Assembly: GCF_008041935.1 (NCBI RefSeq)
Contig: NZ_VKAC01000001.1
Location: 496,001-560,000, forward strand
DNA length: 64,000 bases
DNA from: Quadrisphaera setariae
GTDB lineage: Bacteria; Actinomycetota; Actinomycetes; Actinomycetales; Quadrisphaeraceae
Direction of reading: 5' to 3'
This document shows, piece by piece, positions 20,766 through 30,275 of this stretch. The position numbers and the translations under genes are program-made. Each line of letters begins with the position of its first letter. Positions within the stretch are counted from its first letter, which is position 1. The notes below the pieces were generated by a model. That model was not told the DNA's origin. It did not search any database and was given only the letters and a program-made list of their open reading frames with translations.

Positions 20766-22076
20766 GTGTGGCCGCTCGTGCGCGGCGGCTTCCTCGGCGT
20801 GGCGGTGGCCACCGGCGCCGCCGCCGTCTTCACCCTCCTGCTGAACGCCGCCGTCTTCCGCGGGTCGACCACCCCGGACCAGGCTGCCGCCTTCAACCTC
20901 TTCTGGTACGGCGCGCTCATCGTCAGCTTCGGCGTCTTCCTGCCGCTGGAGCAGGTGGTCTCGCGGGCGGCCACCGAGGGCCGGCTGCGAGGGGCCGCCG
21001 TGGTGCGGCCCGCGCTCGTGCTCGTCGTCGTCGCCGTCGCCGGGGTGCTGCTCGCCTCCCCGCTCCTGGGCCGGGACGCCGCCACCCGCGCCTGGGTGGT
21101 CACGGCCCTCGTGGCGCTGGCCGCCGTCAGCGCGCTGCAGTACGCGGCCCGGGGCCTGGCCCTGGGCCGGAGCCGGTTGGGCGCCTACGCCGGGGCCCTG
21201 GCCGCCGACGCCGGGCTGCGCGGCCTCGCCGCCCTGGCCACCACCGTGGTGGTGTTCCGCCCGCCGGGCTGGCTCTTCGCGGTCTTCGTGGTCTCCAGCG
21301 CGCTGGTGGCCCACGCCGCCCTCCTGCTGGTGGTCCGGCGCGGCGGCAGGCGTGCCGGCCCGGCGGAGGAGCTGCACGACTTCGGCGACCTGGGCCTGGC
21401 CCGCGAGCACCGCGGCCCCGGCGCCGCGCCCTCCTCGCGGACCATGACGCGGGCGGTGCTGACGCTGCTCGGCGCCAGCGTGGCCGGGCAGCTCCTGCTC
21501 AACGCCGGACCGATCGCGGTCGGCCTCGAGGGCAGCGAGGCCGTGCTCGCGGCGTACGGCGCGGCGTTCACGCTGGCCAGGGCCCCGCTCTTCGTCGTCG
21601 TCCCCGCCCAGGCGGTGCTCGTGCCCCCGCTCACGCGGATGGTGGCCGAGGGGCGCCTCCACGAGCTGCGGGTGCGGATGGCGCAGTTCTCCGCAGCCGT
21701 CGTGGTGGTGGCCGCGGTGGGCGCGGTGGCGGGTGCGCTGCTGTCGGGACTGGCCATGGAGCTCTTCACCAAGGGCAAGTACGAGGTGCCCGCCGGGCTC
21801 ATGGCGCTCATGGTGGGCGGCTGCCTCGTCCACGCCGGCCTCGTCGTGGGGACGCAGGCGCTGGTGGCCATCGGCAAGGAGCGCGCCGTGCTCACCTGCT
21901 GGGTGGCGGGCCTGGTCGTGGCGGCGGCGTGGATCGCGGTGGTCCAGCTCGGTCTGGGCGTCGGCGCCTCCTGGGGCGTGGCCGGCGGGTTCACCGCGGG
22001 GTCGGCAGCGGCCTGGCTGCTCTCGGTGCTCGTCCTGGTGCAGAGCCCGCAGGGCGCCACCAGCGGCAGCCGCTAG
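20766..22076 (+). CDS. Polysaccharide flippase-like polytopic membrane protein
   Basis: The 436-residue protein has about twelve hydrophobic segments arranged in two halves, split by a polar loop near residue 215 (EELHDFGDLGLAREHRGPG). This layout and segments such as FTLARAPLFVVVPAQAVLVPPLTRM resemble the Wzx/MurJ-like MOP flippases. It may flip a lipid-linked sugar intermediate for the neighbouring glycosyltransferases, but the substrate is unknown. GTG 20766 follows GGGGAGGG by 12 bases; GTG 20778 is an alternative. It diverges from emb over a 76-base gap and precedes the GT4 gene by nine bases. Confidence 0.72.
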   Translation: MWPLVRGGFLGVAVATGAAAVFTLLLNAAVFRGSTTPDQAAAFNLFWYGALIVSFGVFLPLEQVVSRAATEGRLRGAAVVRPALVLVVVAVAGVLLASPLLGRDAATRAWVVTALVALAAVSALQYAARGLALGRSRLGAYAGALAADAGLRGLAALATTVVVFRPPGWLFAVFVVSSALVAHAALLLVVRRGGRRAGPAEELHDFGDLGLAREHRGPGAAPSSRTMTRAVLTLLGASVAGQLLLNAGPIAVGLEGSEAVLAAYGAAFTLARAPLFVVVPAQAVLVPPLTRMVAEGRLHELRVRMAQFSAAVVVVAAVGAVAGALLSGLAMELFTKGKYEVPAGLMALMVGGCLVHAGLVVGTQALVAIGKERAVLTCWVAGLVVAAAWIAVVQLGLGVGASWGVAGGFTAGSAAAWLLSVLVLVQSPQGATSGSR

Positions 22077-22085
22077 CGTTCACCA

Positions 22086-23291
22086 GTGCCTCGTTCGCCC
22101 CGCCTCCCACTGCTCCTGCCGCCCGCAGCCGCCGGACGCCGTGGTCAGAGGCCGCCGGACGTCGTCATGGGGCTCACCTACTACACGCCGTACGTCTCCG
22201 GCCTGACCAACGCCGCCCGCGACGTCGCCGAGGGCCTCGTGCGCCGCGGCCGCTCCGTGACGGTGGTGACCACCCGCCACGACGACGCGCTCCCGGTCGA
22301 GGAGTGGGTCAACGGCGTCCGGGTGCTGCGCGCGCCGGTCGTCGCCCGCCTCGGCAAGGGCACCATCGCCCCCGCGCTGCCGGTGTGGCTGGCCGCCGCG
22401 TCCAAGGGTGCCGGGGTGGTCAACCTCCACCTGCCGCTGCTCGAGGCCGGCGTGCTCGCCGCCGCCGCCCGCGGGGCGGGCGCGCCCGTGGTCCTGACCT
22501 ACCAGTGCGACGTCGACCTGCCGCCCGGCGTCGCCGGTGAGGTGCAGAAGGTCGTCGTCGACGCCTCCTCGCGGGTGGCGATGCGCCTCGCCACCACGGT
22601 GTGCACCACCTCCCTCGACTACGCCGAGCACAGCCGCCTGTTCGCGTCCATGCGCGGCAAGGTGGAGGGCATCCCCGCCGCCTGCCACGACCGGTCCGGC
22701 GGCGCCCCCCGCTTCCGCGACGGGACCGGCTTCCACGTGGGCTTCCTCGGCCGGATCGTGGAGGAGAAGGGCGTGCCGTGGCTCGTGGAGGGCTTCCGGG
22801 CCCTGGACGACGACGACGCCCGCCTCATCATCGCCGGCGACTTCGCCAAGATCGCCGGCGGCAGCGTCATCGACGCCGTCCGCGACGCCATCGGCGGCGA
22901 CGACAGGATCCGCGTGCTCGGGTTCGTCCCCGACGACGCCCTGCCCGACCTGTACGCCTCGATCGACGCGTTCGCGCTGCCGTCGGTCAACGCCTTCGAG
23001 GCGTTCGGCATCGTGCAGGTGGAGGCGATGATGCTGGGCGTCCCGGCGCTGGCCTCCGACCTCCCGGGCGTGCGCGTGCCGGTGCAGCGGGTGGGGGAGG
23101 GCGTCATCGTGGCCCCGAAGGACGCCGCCGCCATCACGCGCGGCCTGGAGCAGCTGCGCGACCAGCACGTCGCGGGGACCATCGACAGGCCCGCCCTGGC
23201 GGAGCGCGCGCGCCAGCACTACGGCGTGGAGCTCACCGTCGACTCCTACGAGCGCGTCTTCGACGCCGCCCGGGACGCCGCCCGGCGCTGA
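22086..23291 (+). CDS. GT4 family glycosyltransferase
   Basis: The 401-residue protein is a GT-B fold enzyme. The N-terminal half has the glycine-rich TYYTPYVSGLTN and VNLHLPLLEAG motifs. The C-terminal half has VGFLGRIVEEKGVPWLVEGF and the donor-binding FALPSVNAFEAFGIVQVEAM, which contains the EX7E motif. Such enzymes use nucleotide sugars at the cytoplasmic face, often mannosyl or glucosyl donors. The start is GTG 22086, just after the flippase-like gene, suggesting one transcript. Its stop lies four bases before the convergent UbiA-family stop. Confidence 0.85.
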   Translation: MPRSPRLPLLLPPAAAGRRGQRPPDVVMGLTYYTPYVSGLTNAARDVAEGLVRRGRSVTVVTTRHDDALPVEEWVNGVRVLRAPVVARLGKGTIAPALPVWLAAASKGAGVVNLHLPLLEAGVLAAAARGAGAPVVLTYQCDVDLPPGVAGEVQKVVVDASSRVAMRLATTVCTTSLDYAEHSRLFASMRGKVEGIPAACHDRSGGAPRFRDGTGFHVGFLGRIVEEKGVPWLVEGFRALDDDDARLIIAGDFAKIAGGSVIDAVRDAIGGDDRIRVLGFVPDDALPDLYASIDAFALPSVNAFEAFGIVQVEAMMLGVPALASDLPGVRVPVQRVGEGVIVAPKDAAAITRGLEQLRDQHVAGTIDRPALAERARQHYGVELTVDSYERVFDAARDAARR

Positions 23292-23295
23292 CGGG

Positions 23296-24231
23296 TCACG
23301 CCAGGGGGAGGTACACGCCCAGGGCGAAGCTCGCGACCCACGCCAGCGCCACGACCTGGAGCACCCGGTCGCGCAGGGCGATGTCCTCCGGGGCGCCCGC
23401 GCGGCCGCCGTCCACGTCGACCGCGTACCGCAGCACCGCCAGCACGAACGGCACGATGGAGATGGCCGACCACGTCGAGCCGCCGGCCGAGACCGTGGCG
23501 GAGTCCCCCTCGCGGATCTCGAACGCCCACAGCGCGTAGGCGGTGACCATGACGCTGGCCGCCAGGCTCCACACGAACCGCAGGTAGCTCTGGGAGTACC
23601 GCAGCAGCGACGCCCGCGTGGTGCCGCCGGCGGCCTCGGCGAGCTTCATCTCGCTGTACCGCTTGCCGGCCACCATGAACAGCGAGCCGAACGCCGTGAC
23701 GAGCAGGAACCACTGCGACAGGGGGATGCCGCTGGCCACGCCGCCGGCGATGGCGCGCAGCAGGAACCCCGAGGCGACGATGGCGATGTCGAGGACGGGC
23801 TCGTGCTTGAGGCGCACGCAGTACCCGACCTGCACCACGAGGTACACGGTCATGAGCACGGTGAGCTGCCAGGAGGCCGCCCAGGCCACCGCCAGGGAGG
23901 CCACCGCCAGCAGCACGGCCGTCGCGCCGGCGGCCGGCACAGGCACCACTCCGGCTGCGATGGGGCGGTTCCGCTTGGTGGGGTGGGCGCGGTCGGCCTC
24001 GACGTCGAGGGTGTCGTTGAGCAGGTACACGGCCGAGGCGGCCAGGCAGAAGCTCACGAACGCCAGCGCCGTGGTGACCACGACGTCGACGTGGAAGAGA
24101 AGCCCTGCCGACAGCGGCGCCGCCCCCACCAGGACGTTCTTGACCCACTGGCGCGGGCGCATGGTGCGCAGCACGCCGAGCGCGGCCCCGGTCGGGGTGC
24201 GGCGCACGGGCGTGTCGACCCCGGAGCTCAC
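23296..24231 (-). CDS. ubiA: Decaprenyl-phosphate phosphoribosyltransferase (UbiA family)
   Basis: This 311-residue enzyme transfers phosphoribose from PRPP to decaprenyl phosphate, the first step to the arabinose donor. It has RPRQWVKNVLVGAAP at the N-terminus, the first Asp-rich motif NDTLDVEADRAHPTKRNRP and the second region GKRYSEMKL. About nine membrane helices are visible. These features match Rv3806c rather than quinone UbiA enzymes. GTG 24231 overlaps the PAP2 stop (GTGA), so the two consecutive steps are translationally coupled, as in mycobacteria. Confidence 0.93.
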   Translation of the reverse strand: MSSGVDTPVRRTPTGAALGVLRTMRPRQWVKNVLVGAAPLSAGLLFHVDVVVTTALAFVSFCLAASAVYLLNDTLDVEADRAHPTKRNRPIAAGVVPVPAAGATAVLLAVASLAVAWAASWQLTVLMTVYLVVQVGYCVRLKHEPVLDIAIVASGFLLRAIAGGVASGIPLSQWFLLVTAFGSLFMVAGKRYSEMKLAEAAGGTTRASLLRYSQSYLRFVWSLAASVMVTAYALWAFEIREGDSATVSAGGSTWSAISIVPFVLAVLRYAVDVDGGRAGAPEDIALRDRVLQVVALAWVASFALGVYLPLA

Positions 24232-24770
24232 CGCTGGCCGCCCTTCGCCGCGACCAGGCGGTCGGTGATGACACCCGTCAGCGCGCCGACCAGCACGTCG
24301 GTGGGGAAGTGCAGGCCCAGCAGCACCCGCGACACCCCCTGCGCGGGGACGAGGACGGGGGCCAGCGGCAGGCGCAGCAGCCGGCCGTAGGCCAGCGCCG
24401 CCGCCGTCGTCGAGGCCGCGTGGGAGGACGGGAAGCTCAGGCGCGAGGGCGAGGTGGAGCGCACCTGGACCGCGGCGTCGCCCGAGGAGCCGTCGGTGCC
24501 GGGGCGCAGGCGCCGCACCACCCGCTTGAGGACGACGGTGGCCGCGTGCGCGCCGAGCACGGACACCAGCGCGCACGACCACTGCGGGCGGCGGGGCGCG
24601 TCCAGCAGCCATCCGGCGGCGCCGATGACCAGCCACCCGGCCGCGTGGTCGCCGAACCGCCCCAGCTGCGTGGCGGCCGCGACGACGCCCGGCTGCTCCG
24701 TCCGGCGCTGCAGGGCCACGAGCAGGGAGGTCTCTGCGCCTCTCAGTGAAAGGCCATCGCGGGACGTCAC
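24228..24770 (-). CDS. PAP2 family phosphatase, likely decaprenyl-phosphoribose-5-phosphate phosphatase
   Basis: The 180-residue membrane enzyme has the three PAP2 motifs: KRVVRRLRPG, FPSSHAAST, and SRVLLGLHFPTDV with catalytic His and Asp. Size and position, overlapping the UbiA-family gene, match Rv3807c, the candidate phosphatase that removes the 5-phosphate of decaprenyl-phosphoribose. I took GTG 24770 as start because upstream in-frame sequence is Pro/Arg-rich and unlike the family; no strong ribosome binding site supports it. It diverges from the SpoIID/LytB gene. Confidence 0.85.
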   Translation of the reverse strand: MTSRDGLSLRGAETSLLVALQRRTEQPGVVAAATQLGRFGDHAAGWLVIGAAGWLLDAPRRPQWSCALVSVLGAHAATVVLKRVVRRLRPGTDGSSGDAAVQVRSTSPSRLSFPSSHAASTTAAALAYGRLLRLPLAPVLVPAQGVSRVLLGLHFPTDVLVGALTGVITDRLVAAKGGQR

Positions 24771-24920
24771 GTCCTGGGACAGTACCCGTTGAGTCGAGCC
24801 CGGTCCCCCGACCGGCCGGTGGCCCGACCCGCCCGGTTCGTCCGGTCGTGTGGCCTCCGTGACGCCTGGCTGCTCGGCCGGGCGGTCAAGGCTGCCCCCG
24901 GACCTGCCGAGGTGATACGT

Positions 24921-26924
24921 GTGCACCACCACGACCGCGACGCCCAGCCCGCTGCCCGCCACGCCCGCCGCTCCGCCGAGCGCAAGGCTGACGGGGCTGC
25001 GCGCCACCGGCGCGGGCGGTGGTGGCACAAGCCGGCCGCGCTGCTGGCCGTGGTGGCCGCCGGCGCCGGCGGGGTGCAGCTCTCCCAGGGGGACGACGCG
25101 CGCGCCGACACGAGCCAGCTGACGCTCACCGGGCACGGCTTCGGCCACGGGCGCGGCCTGAGCCAGTGGGGCTCCTACGGCTACGCCGTGGACAAGGGCT
25201 GGTCCTCCGCGCGGATCCTCGACAGGTACTACGGCGGCACCACCGCCGGCTCCATCCGCAACGACGAGGTCTCCGTCCGCCTCCTGGCCCTGGACGGCGC
25301 CTCCACCATCACCCTCGCCTCCGGCGGCGACTACAACGTCGAGGGCACCTCCGTCCCCGCGGGCACTGCCGCGCGCTTCACCCGCACCGGCGGCACCTGG
25401 GCGCTCACCACGGTGCCCGGCGGCTGCGCCGCGGCCGCCAGCCCGAGCGCGACGCCCGCGACCGGGCCGGTGGACGTCGGCCCCAGCCCGGCCGTCTGGC
25501 TGACGAACGACCCCGGCGACGACCGCTCCAAGATGTTCACCGTCTGCAACAGCGGCTCCACCTACCGCGGCAGCTTCCGGCCCGTCGTCGACAGCACCGG
25601 GACCTCCCGCCTGGTCAACTTCGTGGCCATCGAGCAGTACCTGCGCGGCGTGGTCCCCGCGGAGTCACCCGCGGCCTGGGGCGACGCTGCCGGCGGCGCC
25701 GGCATGGCGGCGCTGGAGGCGCAGGCGGTGGCGGCCCGCTCCTACGCGCGCTCCGAGGGCCGCTACAGCTACGCCCAGACCTGCGACACCACCGCCTGCC
25801 AGGTGTACGGCGGCGCGGGCCGCGAGGACCGCCGCACCGACACCGCCATCCGCGGCACCGCCGGGGTGGTCCGCCTGGACTCCCGCGGCGCCGTGGTCCG
25901 CACCGAGTTCAGCGCCTCCACCGGCGGCTGGACCGCTGGCGGTGCCTTCCCCGCCGTGGAGGACGAGGGCGACACCCGCTCGCCGTACCACGACTGGAAG
26001 GTCACGGTCGACGGTCCGAGCATCAGCCGCGCGTGGCCGCAGATCGGCGCCTTCTCCAGCATGCAGGTGACCGCCCGCAACGGCCTCGGCGCCGACGGCG
26101 GCCGCGCCACCAAGGTGGTCGTCACCGGCAGCGCGGGCTCGGTGACCACCACCGGGAGCGACGTGCGCAGCCGCCTGGGCCTGCGCTCGGACTGGTTCTC
26201 CGTGGTGAGCCCGTCCGCGCAGACGTGGATGCTGCGCGGCACCCCCGACGGCGGCGACCCCGCCCTCACCTCGCGCTTCGGCGGCCCCAAGGACACCACC
26301 CTGGCCTGCGACTTCGACGGCTCCGGCCGTGACGGGCTGACCACGTACCGCAATGGGGTGTGGACCAAGCGCGACGACGCCTCGACGCCCGACCCGAACG
26401 CCGTGGCCTCCCCTGACGCGACGATCTCCTACGGCGCCTCCTGGATGCTGCCGGTCTGCGGCGACTGGGACGGTGACGGCAAGGACGGCGTCGGCGTGTA
26501 CGACACCCGCACCGGCACCTGGTACCTGCGGAACTCCTTCTCCGGGGGGAACCCCGACACCAAGTTCCAGTACGGCTGGTCCGCGGCGCTGCCCGTGGTC
26601 GGCGACTGGGACGGCGACGGCAAGGACTCCATCGGCGTCTACTACGCCGGCACCTGGATGGTCCGCAACACCGCCACCCCCGGTCGTCCCGACACCACGG
26701 TCCAGTACGGGTGGAAGGGCGCCACGCCGGTGACCGGTGACTGGGCCGGGAGCGGCTTGTCTGGTATCGGCGTGTTCTCCGGCGGTCGGTGGATGCTTCG
26801 TGACACCGTGTCACCGGGTGACCCGCAGCGGCTCTTCGACTACGGGGTGCCCGGAGACGCCCCCGTGGCCGGCCGCTGGACGGACGGCCGCGACGGCGCC
26901 GGCATCACCCGCCCGACAGCGTGA
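24921..26924 (+). CDS. SpoIID/LytB domain protein with C-terminal DWDGDG repeats
   Basis: The 667-residue secreted protein starts at GTG 24921 with GAGGTG six bases upstream. A basic N-terminus leads into a signal or anchor around WWHKPAALLAVVAAGAG. The SpoIID/LytB region follows, with GHGFGHGRGLSQWG, YLRGVVPAESP and EAQAVAARSYA. SpoIID proteins are lytic transglycosylases acting on denuded glycan strands. From about residue 430 there are five repeats of about 48 residues built on LPVCGDWDGDGKDGVGVYD and a WYLRN motif. The DxDxDG cores could bind calcium. The same repeats end the amidase encoded downstream. Confidence 0.9.
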   Translation: MHHHDRDAQPAARHARRSAERKADGAARHRRGRWWHKPAALLAVVAAGAGGVQLSQGDDARADTSQLTLTGHGFGHGRGLSQWGSYGYAVDKGWSSARILDRYYGGTTAGSIRNDEVSVRLLALDGASTITLASGGDYNVEGTSVPAGTAARFTRTGGTWALTTVPGGCAAAASPSATPATGPVDVGPSPAVWLTNDPGDDRSKMFTVCNSGSTYRGSFRPVVDSTGTSRLVNFVAIEQYLRGVVPAESPAAWGDAAGGAGMAALEAQAVAARSYARSEGRYSYAQTCDTTACQVYGGAGREDRRTDTAIRGTAGVVRLDSRGAVVRTEFSASTGGWTAGGAFPAVEDEGDTRSPYHDWKVTVDGPSISRAWPQIGAFSSMQVTARNGLGADGGRATKVVVTGSAGSVTTTGSDVRSRLGLRSDWFSVVSPSAQTWMLRGTPDGGDPALTSRFGGPKDTTLACDFDGSGRDGLTTYRNGVWTKRDDASTPDPNAVASPDATISYGASWMLPVCGDWDGDGKDGVGVYDTRTGTWYLRNSFSGGNPDTKFQYGWSAALPVVGDWDGDGKDSIGVYYAGTWMVRNTATPGRPDTTVQYGWKGATPVTGDWAGSGLSGIGVFSGGRWMLRDTVSPGDPQRLFDYGVPGDAPVAGRWTDGRDGAGITRPTA

Positions 26925-27060
26925 GGCCCGCCGCCCCGGCTCGCCGCGCGCTGAGCCACCCGACCGACCACGTCGTCGACCACCCCGCACGAACCGCCCA
27001 CCGAGACGACCCGGCCCCCGCCCGCCCGCGGGTGGCGGCCGAGCGCGAGGAGCAGCAGCC

Positions 27061-29202
27061 GTGACACCACGCCCGCACGCCACCAGCCGGACCAGCAGGA
27101 CGGCCGGGTGGTGGGGCGGCCGCTGGGCGCTGCGCTGCGGCGCCCTGGCCGTGCTCGCCTCCGGAGCCGGCGTCGTGCCCGTCGTCAGCGCCGGTGCGGC
27201 CCCGAAGCCCGTCACCCCCACCTCCCAGGTGCTCGAGGTGCCGGTCGTGGCCGTGGACGGCACGCCGACGGCCCCGCCGTCGTCGTCCTCGAAGCCCTCC
27301 GCGAGCTCGTCGGCGACGCCGTCGGCCACCCCGCCGGGGGGCGGCTCCAAGGACGGCCTCGCCGCCGACGGCCGCCAGGCCGTGCCGTCGGCGCCCGGTG
27401 GGGAGCCAGCCGAGGAGCTGGCCACCGGACCGGTCCGCACCAAGGACTTCAACCTGGTCTCCGTCATGTGGGACGGCGACCCCGAGGCCGACGTCGACGT
27501 GCAGGTGCGCGTGCGCACCGACGACGGCTGGTCGGGCTGGCAGGCCCTGGAGGTGGAGGACTCCTCGCCCGACCCGGGCACCAAGGAGGCCGCCCAGGCC
27601 GCCGACAAGGGCAGCACCAGCCCGCTGTGGGTCTCCGGCGGCGCCGACGCCGTGGACGTGCGCGTCACCGTGCCGTCCGACGCGAAGACCCCCGACGGGG
27701 AGCCGGCCGTGTCCGACGTGCGCACCAGCCTCGTGGACCCCAAGGCGTCCGTGGGCACCCAGCCCGCCGCCGCCACACCGGCCGCGTCCGCTCAGGCCGC
27801 CTCGGCCATGCCGGGCGTCATCACCCGCGCCCAGTGGGGCGCCGACGAGTCGCTGCGCCTGGCGAAGTGCTCCGCGCCCACGTACACCGGCACCCCCAAG
27901 GTGGCCTTCGTCCACCACACGGCCGGGTCGAACACGTACACCGCCGCGGAGTCCGCGGCCATCGTGCGCGGCATCTACTACCAGCACACGGTGGTCCAGG
28001 GCTGGTGCGACATCGGCTACAACTTCCTCGTCGACAAGTACGGCCAGGTCTTCGAGGGCCGCTACGGCGGCATGGACAAGGCCGTCCTCGGCGCCCACGC
28101 CGGAGGCTTCAACGGCAACAGCTTCGGCGTCTCGGTGCTCGGCAACTACGAGACCGCCGCGCCCACCCCGGCGATCCTCGACGCGCTCGCCCGGGTCATC
28201 GCGTGGAAGTTCTCGCTCAGCCAGACCGACCCGACCGGCAAGGCCGTGCTCTACAGCGCCGGCATCGGCGGCACCAACATCCGCTACCCCGCGGGCACCC
28301 CGGTGACGCTCAACGCCATCTCCGGGCACCGCGACGTGGGCGCCACCGCCTGCCCCGGCGCCAACCTCTACTCCCAGCTCCCGGCGCTGCGCACGAAGGT
28401 CGCGCAGCTCATGAGCGAGAAGGAGTGGGACCTGCGCACCACCGCCACGCCCGGCGCCCCGGACGGCACCGCCTACTTCGGCGAGCAGAAGGGCACGGCC
28501 CTGTCGTGCGACTGGGACGGCGACGGCACCGACGGCCTCGCCGTCTACAACGCCGGGCGCTGGTCGATCAAGCAGACCCCGGGCAACGACGACGCCGACC
28601 TGACCTTCAGCTACGGCTCGGCGAGCATGCTCCCCGTCTGCGGCGACTGGACCGGGAAGGGCACCGACGGCATCGGCGTCTACGACCCGACCACCTACAC
28701 CTGGTGGCTGCGCGACACCGCCACACCCGGCCCGCCGGACCACAAGTTCGTCTACGGCTTCAAGGGCACCCGCCCGGTGGTCGGCGACTGGGACGGTGCT
28801 GGTCGTTCCGGCATCGGCGTCTACGACGGCTACAGCTGGTGGTTGCGCGGCACCGCGACGCCCGGACGCGCCGGCGCGGTGTTCGGCTACGGCTGGCCCC
28901 AGGCGACCCCCGTGGTCGGCGACTGGGACGGCGACGGCCGCGACTCGATCGGCGTGTACGCCGCGGGGACGTGGTGGCTGCGGAACTCCATCACCCCCGG
29001 CCAGCCCGACTCCCTGTTCGGCTACGGCGCCGCCACCGACAGGCCCGTCGTGGGTCGGTGGGACGTCAGCGGCCTGACGGCGTCCGCCGCCACGGGCGGC
29101 GGCTCCGGCGGCGGCAGCGAGGGCGCCGGCGACGGCGACGCCGCCACGGGGGTCAGCCCCGGGCGCGGCGACGGCGTGGGCGTCTGGCGCACCTGGCCGT
29201 AG
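27061..29202 (+). CDS. Secreted peptidoglycan-recognition/N-acetylmuramoyl-L-alanine amidase with DWDGDG repeats
   Basis: The 713-residue protein has a signal sequence (about residues 20-45) and a Ser/Pro-rich linker. An N-terminal beta domain precedes the PGRP/amidase domain. That domain contains VAFVHHTAG, GWCDIGYNFLVDKYGQVFEGR and AISGHRDVGATACPG, which give the zinc His-His-Cys ligands of type 2 amidases. The enzyme would cut between MurNAc and L-Ala. After about residue 455 come five copies of the repeat found in the SpoIID protein, then a Gly/Ser-rich tail. GTG 27061 is preceded by GAGGAGC. The two genes are 136 bases apart and co-directional, suggesting joint wall remodelling. Confidence 0.92.
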   Translation: MTPRPHATSRTSRTAGWWGGRWALRCGALAVLASGAGVVPVVSAGAAPKPVTPTSQVLEVPVVAVDGTPTAPPSSSSKPSASSSATPSATPPGGGSKDGLAADGRQAVPSAPGGEPAEELATGPVRTKDFNLVSVMWDGDPEADVDVQVRVRTDDGWSGWQALEVEDSSPDPGTKEAAQAADKGSTSPLWVSGGADAVDVRVTVPSDAKTPDGEPAVSDVRTSLVDPKASVGTQPAAATPAASAQAASAMPGVITRAQWGADESLRLAKCSAPTYTGTPKVAFVHHTAGSNTYTAAESAAIVRGIYYQHTVVQGWCDIGYNFLVDKYGQVFEGRYGGMDKAVLGAHAGGFNGNSFGVSVLGNYETAAPTPAILDALARVIAWKFSLSQTDPTGKAVLYSAGIGGTNIRYPAGTPVTLNAISGHRDVGATACPGANLYSQLPALRTKVAQLMSEKEWDLRTTATPGAPDGTAYFGEQKGTALSCDWDGDGTDGLAVYNAGRWSIKQTPGNDDADLTFSYGSASMLPVCGDWTGKGTDGIGVYDPTTYTWWLRDTATPGPPDHKFVYGFKGTRPVVGDWDGAGRSGIGVYDGYSWWLRGTATPGRAGAVFGYGWPQATPVVGDWDGDGRDSIGVYAAGTWWLRNSITPGQPDSLFGYGAATDRPVVGRWDVSGLTASAATGGGSGGGSEGAGDGDAATGVSPGRGDGVGVWRTWP

Positions 29203-29214
29203 CCCCCTGAGGCC

Positions 29215-29255
29215 GAGAGGGCCCGTCCCCGCGCAGCGCGGGGGCGGGCCCTCTC
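29215..29255. terminator. Hairpin terminator between convergent genes
   Basis: A 19-bp stem (29215-29233 with 29237-29255, one G-T pair) closes on a 3-base loop between the amidase stop and the convergent dehydratase stop. Confidence 0.8.
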
Positions 29256-29273
29256 GTCGTCGTCCCCGAGGGG

Positions 29274-30275
29274 TCAGGCGTCGAGGAGCGCCAGGTCCGC
29301 GTCGACCATGGCGCCGACGACGTCGGCGAACGGCACCGTCGGGGCCCATCCCAGCGCCTCGCGGGCGAGGGTCGGGTCGCCCACCAGGTCCGCGGCGTCG
29401 TTGGGGCGCACGAACGCCGGGTCGGTGCGCACCAGGTGCAGCCACTCGGCCACCCCGGCCCGCGCGAACGCGGCCGCCACGAACTCCTCCACGGAGTGCG
29501 ACGTGCCCGTGGCCACCACGAGGTCGAGCGGCTCGGTGTGCCGCAGCGCCGCCACCATCGCGCGCACCGTGTCGGGGGCCCAGCCCCAGTCGCGGCGGGC
29601 GGCGGTGTTGCCGAGCACCAGCTCGTCGGCGCGGCCGCGGGCGATCGCCGCCACCGTCGACGTGATCTTGCGGGTCACGAAGCGCGCGGGGCGCCGCGGC
29701 GACTCGTGCGGGTAGAGCACGGCGTTCACCGCGAAGGCGCCGCCCGCCCGGTGCGCCTGCACGAGGTGGTGGGCGTAGGCCTTGGCGGCGCCGTAGGGGT
29801 TGGTCGGCACCACCGGCGTCGACTCGTCCTGCGGGGTCACCCCCGAACCCGCGTAGACCTCGGCGCTGGACGCCTGGAGCACGCGGACCTGGCCTCCGCT
29901 GGAGCTCGTGGTCTGCTCCGCCGCGTGCAGGAGCGCCGCCGGGAGCACGGCGTTGAGGAGGGCCGTCTCCACCGGCTCCTCCCACGAGCGCGCCACCGAG
30001 CTCTCCGCCGCGAGGTTGTAGACCTCGTCGGGGCGCACGTCACGCACCAGCGCGTCGGCCGCGCCCGGGTCGAGCAGGTCGATCGTGTGGACGACGAGGC
30101 GGTCGCCGAGCGCCTCCAGGTGGGGCGGCAGCGGACCGCTGCCGCGCCGCACCCCGTGGACGAGCGTGCCTTCGGCGGCGAGCAGCTCGGCGAGGTAGCC
30201 GCCGTCCTGCCCGGTGAGCCCGGTGACCAGCGCGACCCGGCGCGCGGCAGCCGGAGGGGCCGTCTGCTCGCTCAC
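29274..30275 (-). CDS. GDP-mannose 4,6-dehydratase paralog (second copy)
   Basis: The 333-residue SDR protein follows the Gmd pattern: the NADP-binding GLTGQDGGYLAEL, NLAAESSVARSWEEP, the catalytic SSAEVYAG with YGAAK, PHESPRRPARFVTRKI and RRDWGWAPD. In the catalytic S/T-x-E element it has Ser-Ala-Glu, where the neighbour has Ser-Ser-Glu. It is much more divergent and Ala-rich than the upstream copy. GTG 30275 overlaps the upstream stop (GTGA). It may be a second dehydratase with altered specificity, or the partner of a heteromer. No fucose synthase or reductase gene is present nearby. Confidence 0.78.
   Translation of the reverse strand: MSEQTAPPAAARRVALVTGLTGQDGGYLAELLAAEGTLVHGVRRGSGPLPPHLEALGDRLVVHTIDLLDPGAADALVRDVRPDEVYNLAAESSVARSWEEPVETALLNAVLPAALLHAAEQTTSSSGGQVRVLQASSAEVYAGSGVTPQDESTPVVPTNPYGAAKAYAHHLVQAHRAGGAFAVNAVLYPHESPRRPARFVTRKITSTVAAIARGRADELVLGNTAARRDWGWAPDTVRAMVAALRHTEPLDLVVATGTSHSVEEFVAAAFARAGVAEWLHLVRTDPAFVRPNDAADLVGDPTLAREALGWAPTVPFADVVGAMVDADLALLDA

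Noticed and set aside
17003-22540. Very long open frame on the plus strand opposite the arabinosyltransferase gene
   Set aside because: It has no family motifs, is Arg/Gly/Ala-rich, and covers the clearly recognisable Emb gene on the other strand. High GC content explains the lack of stops.
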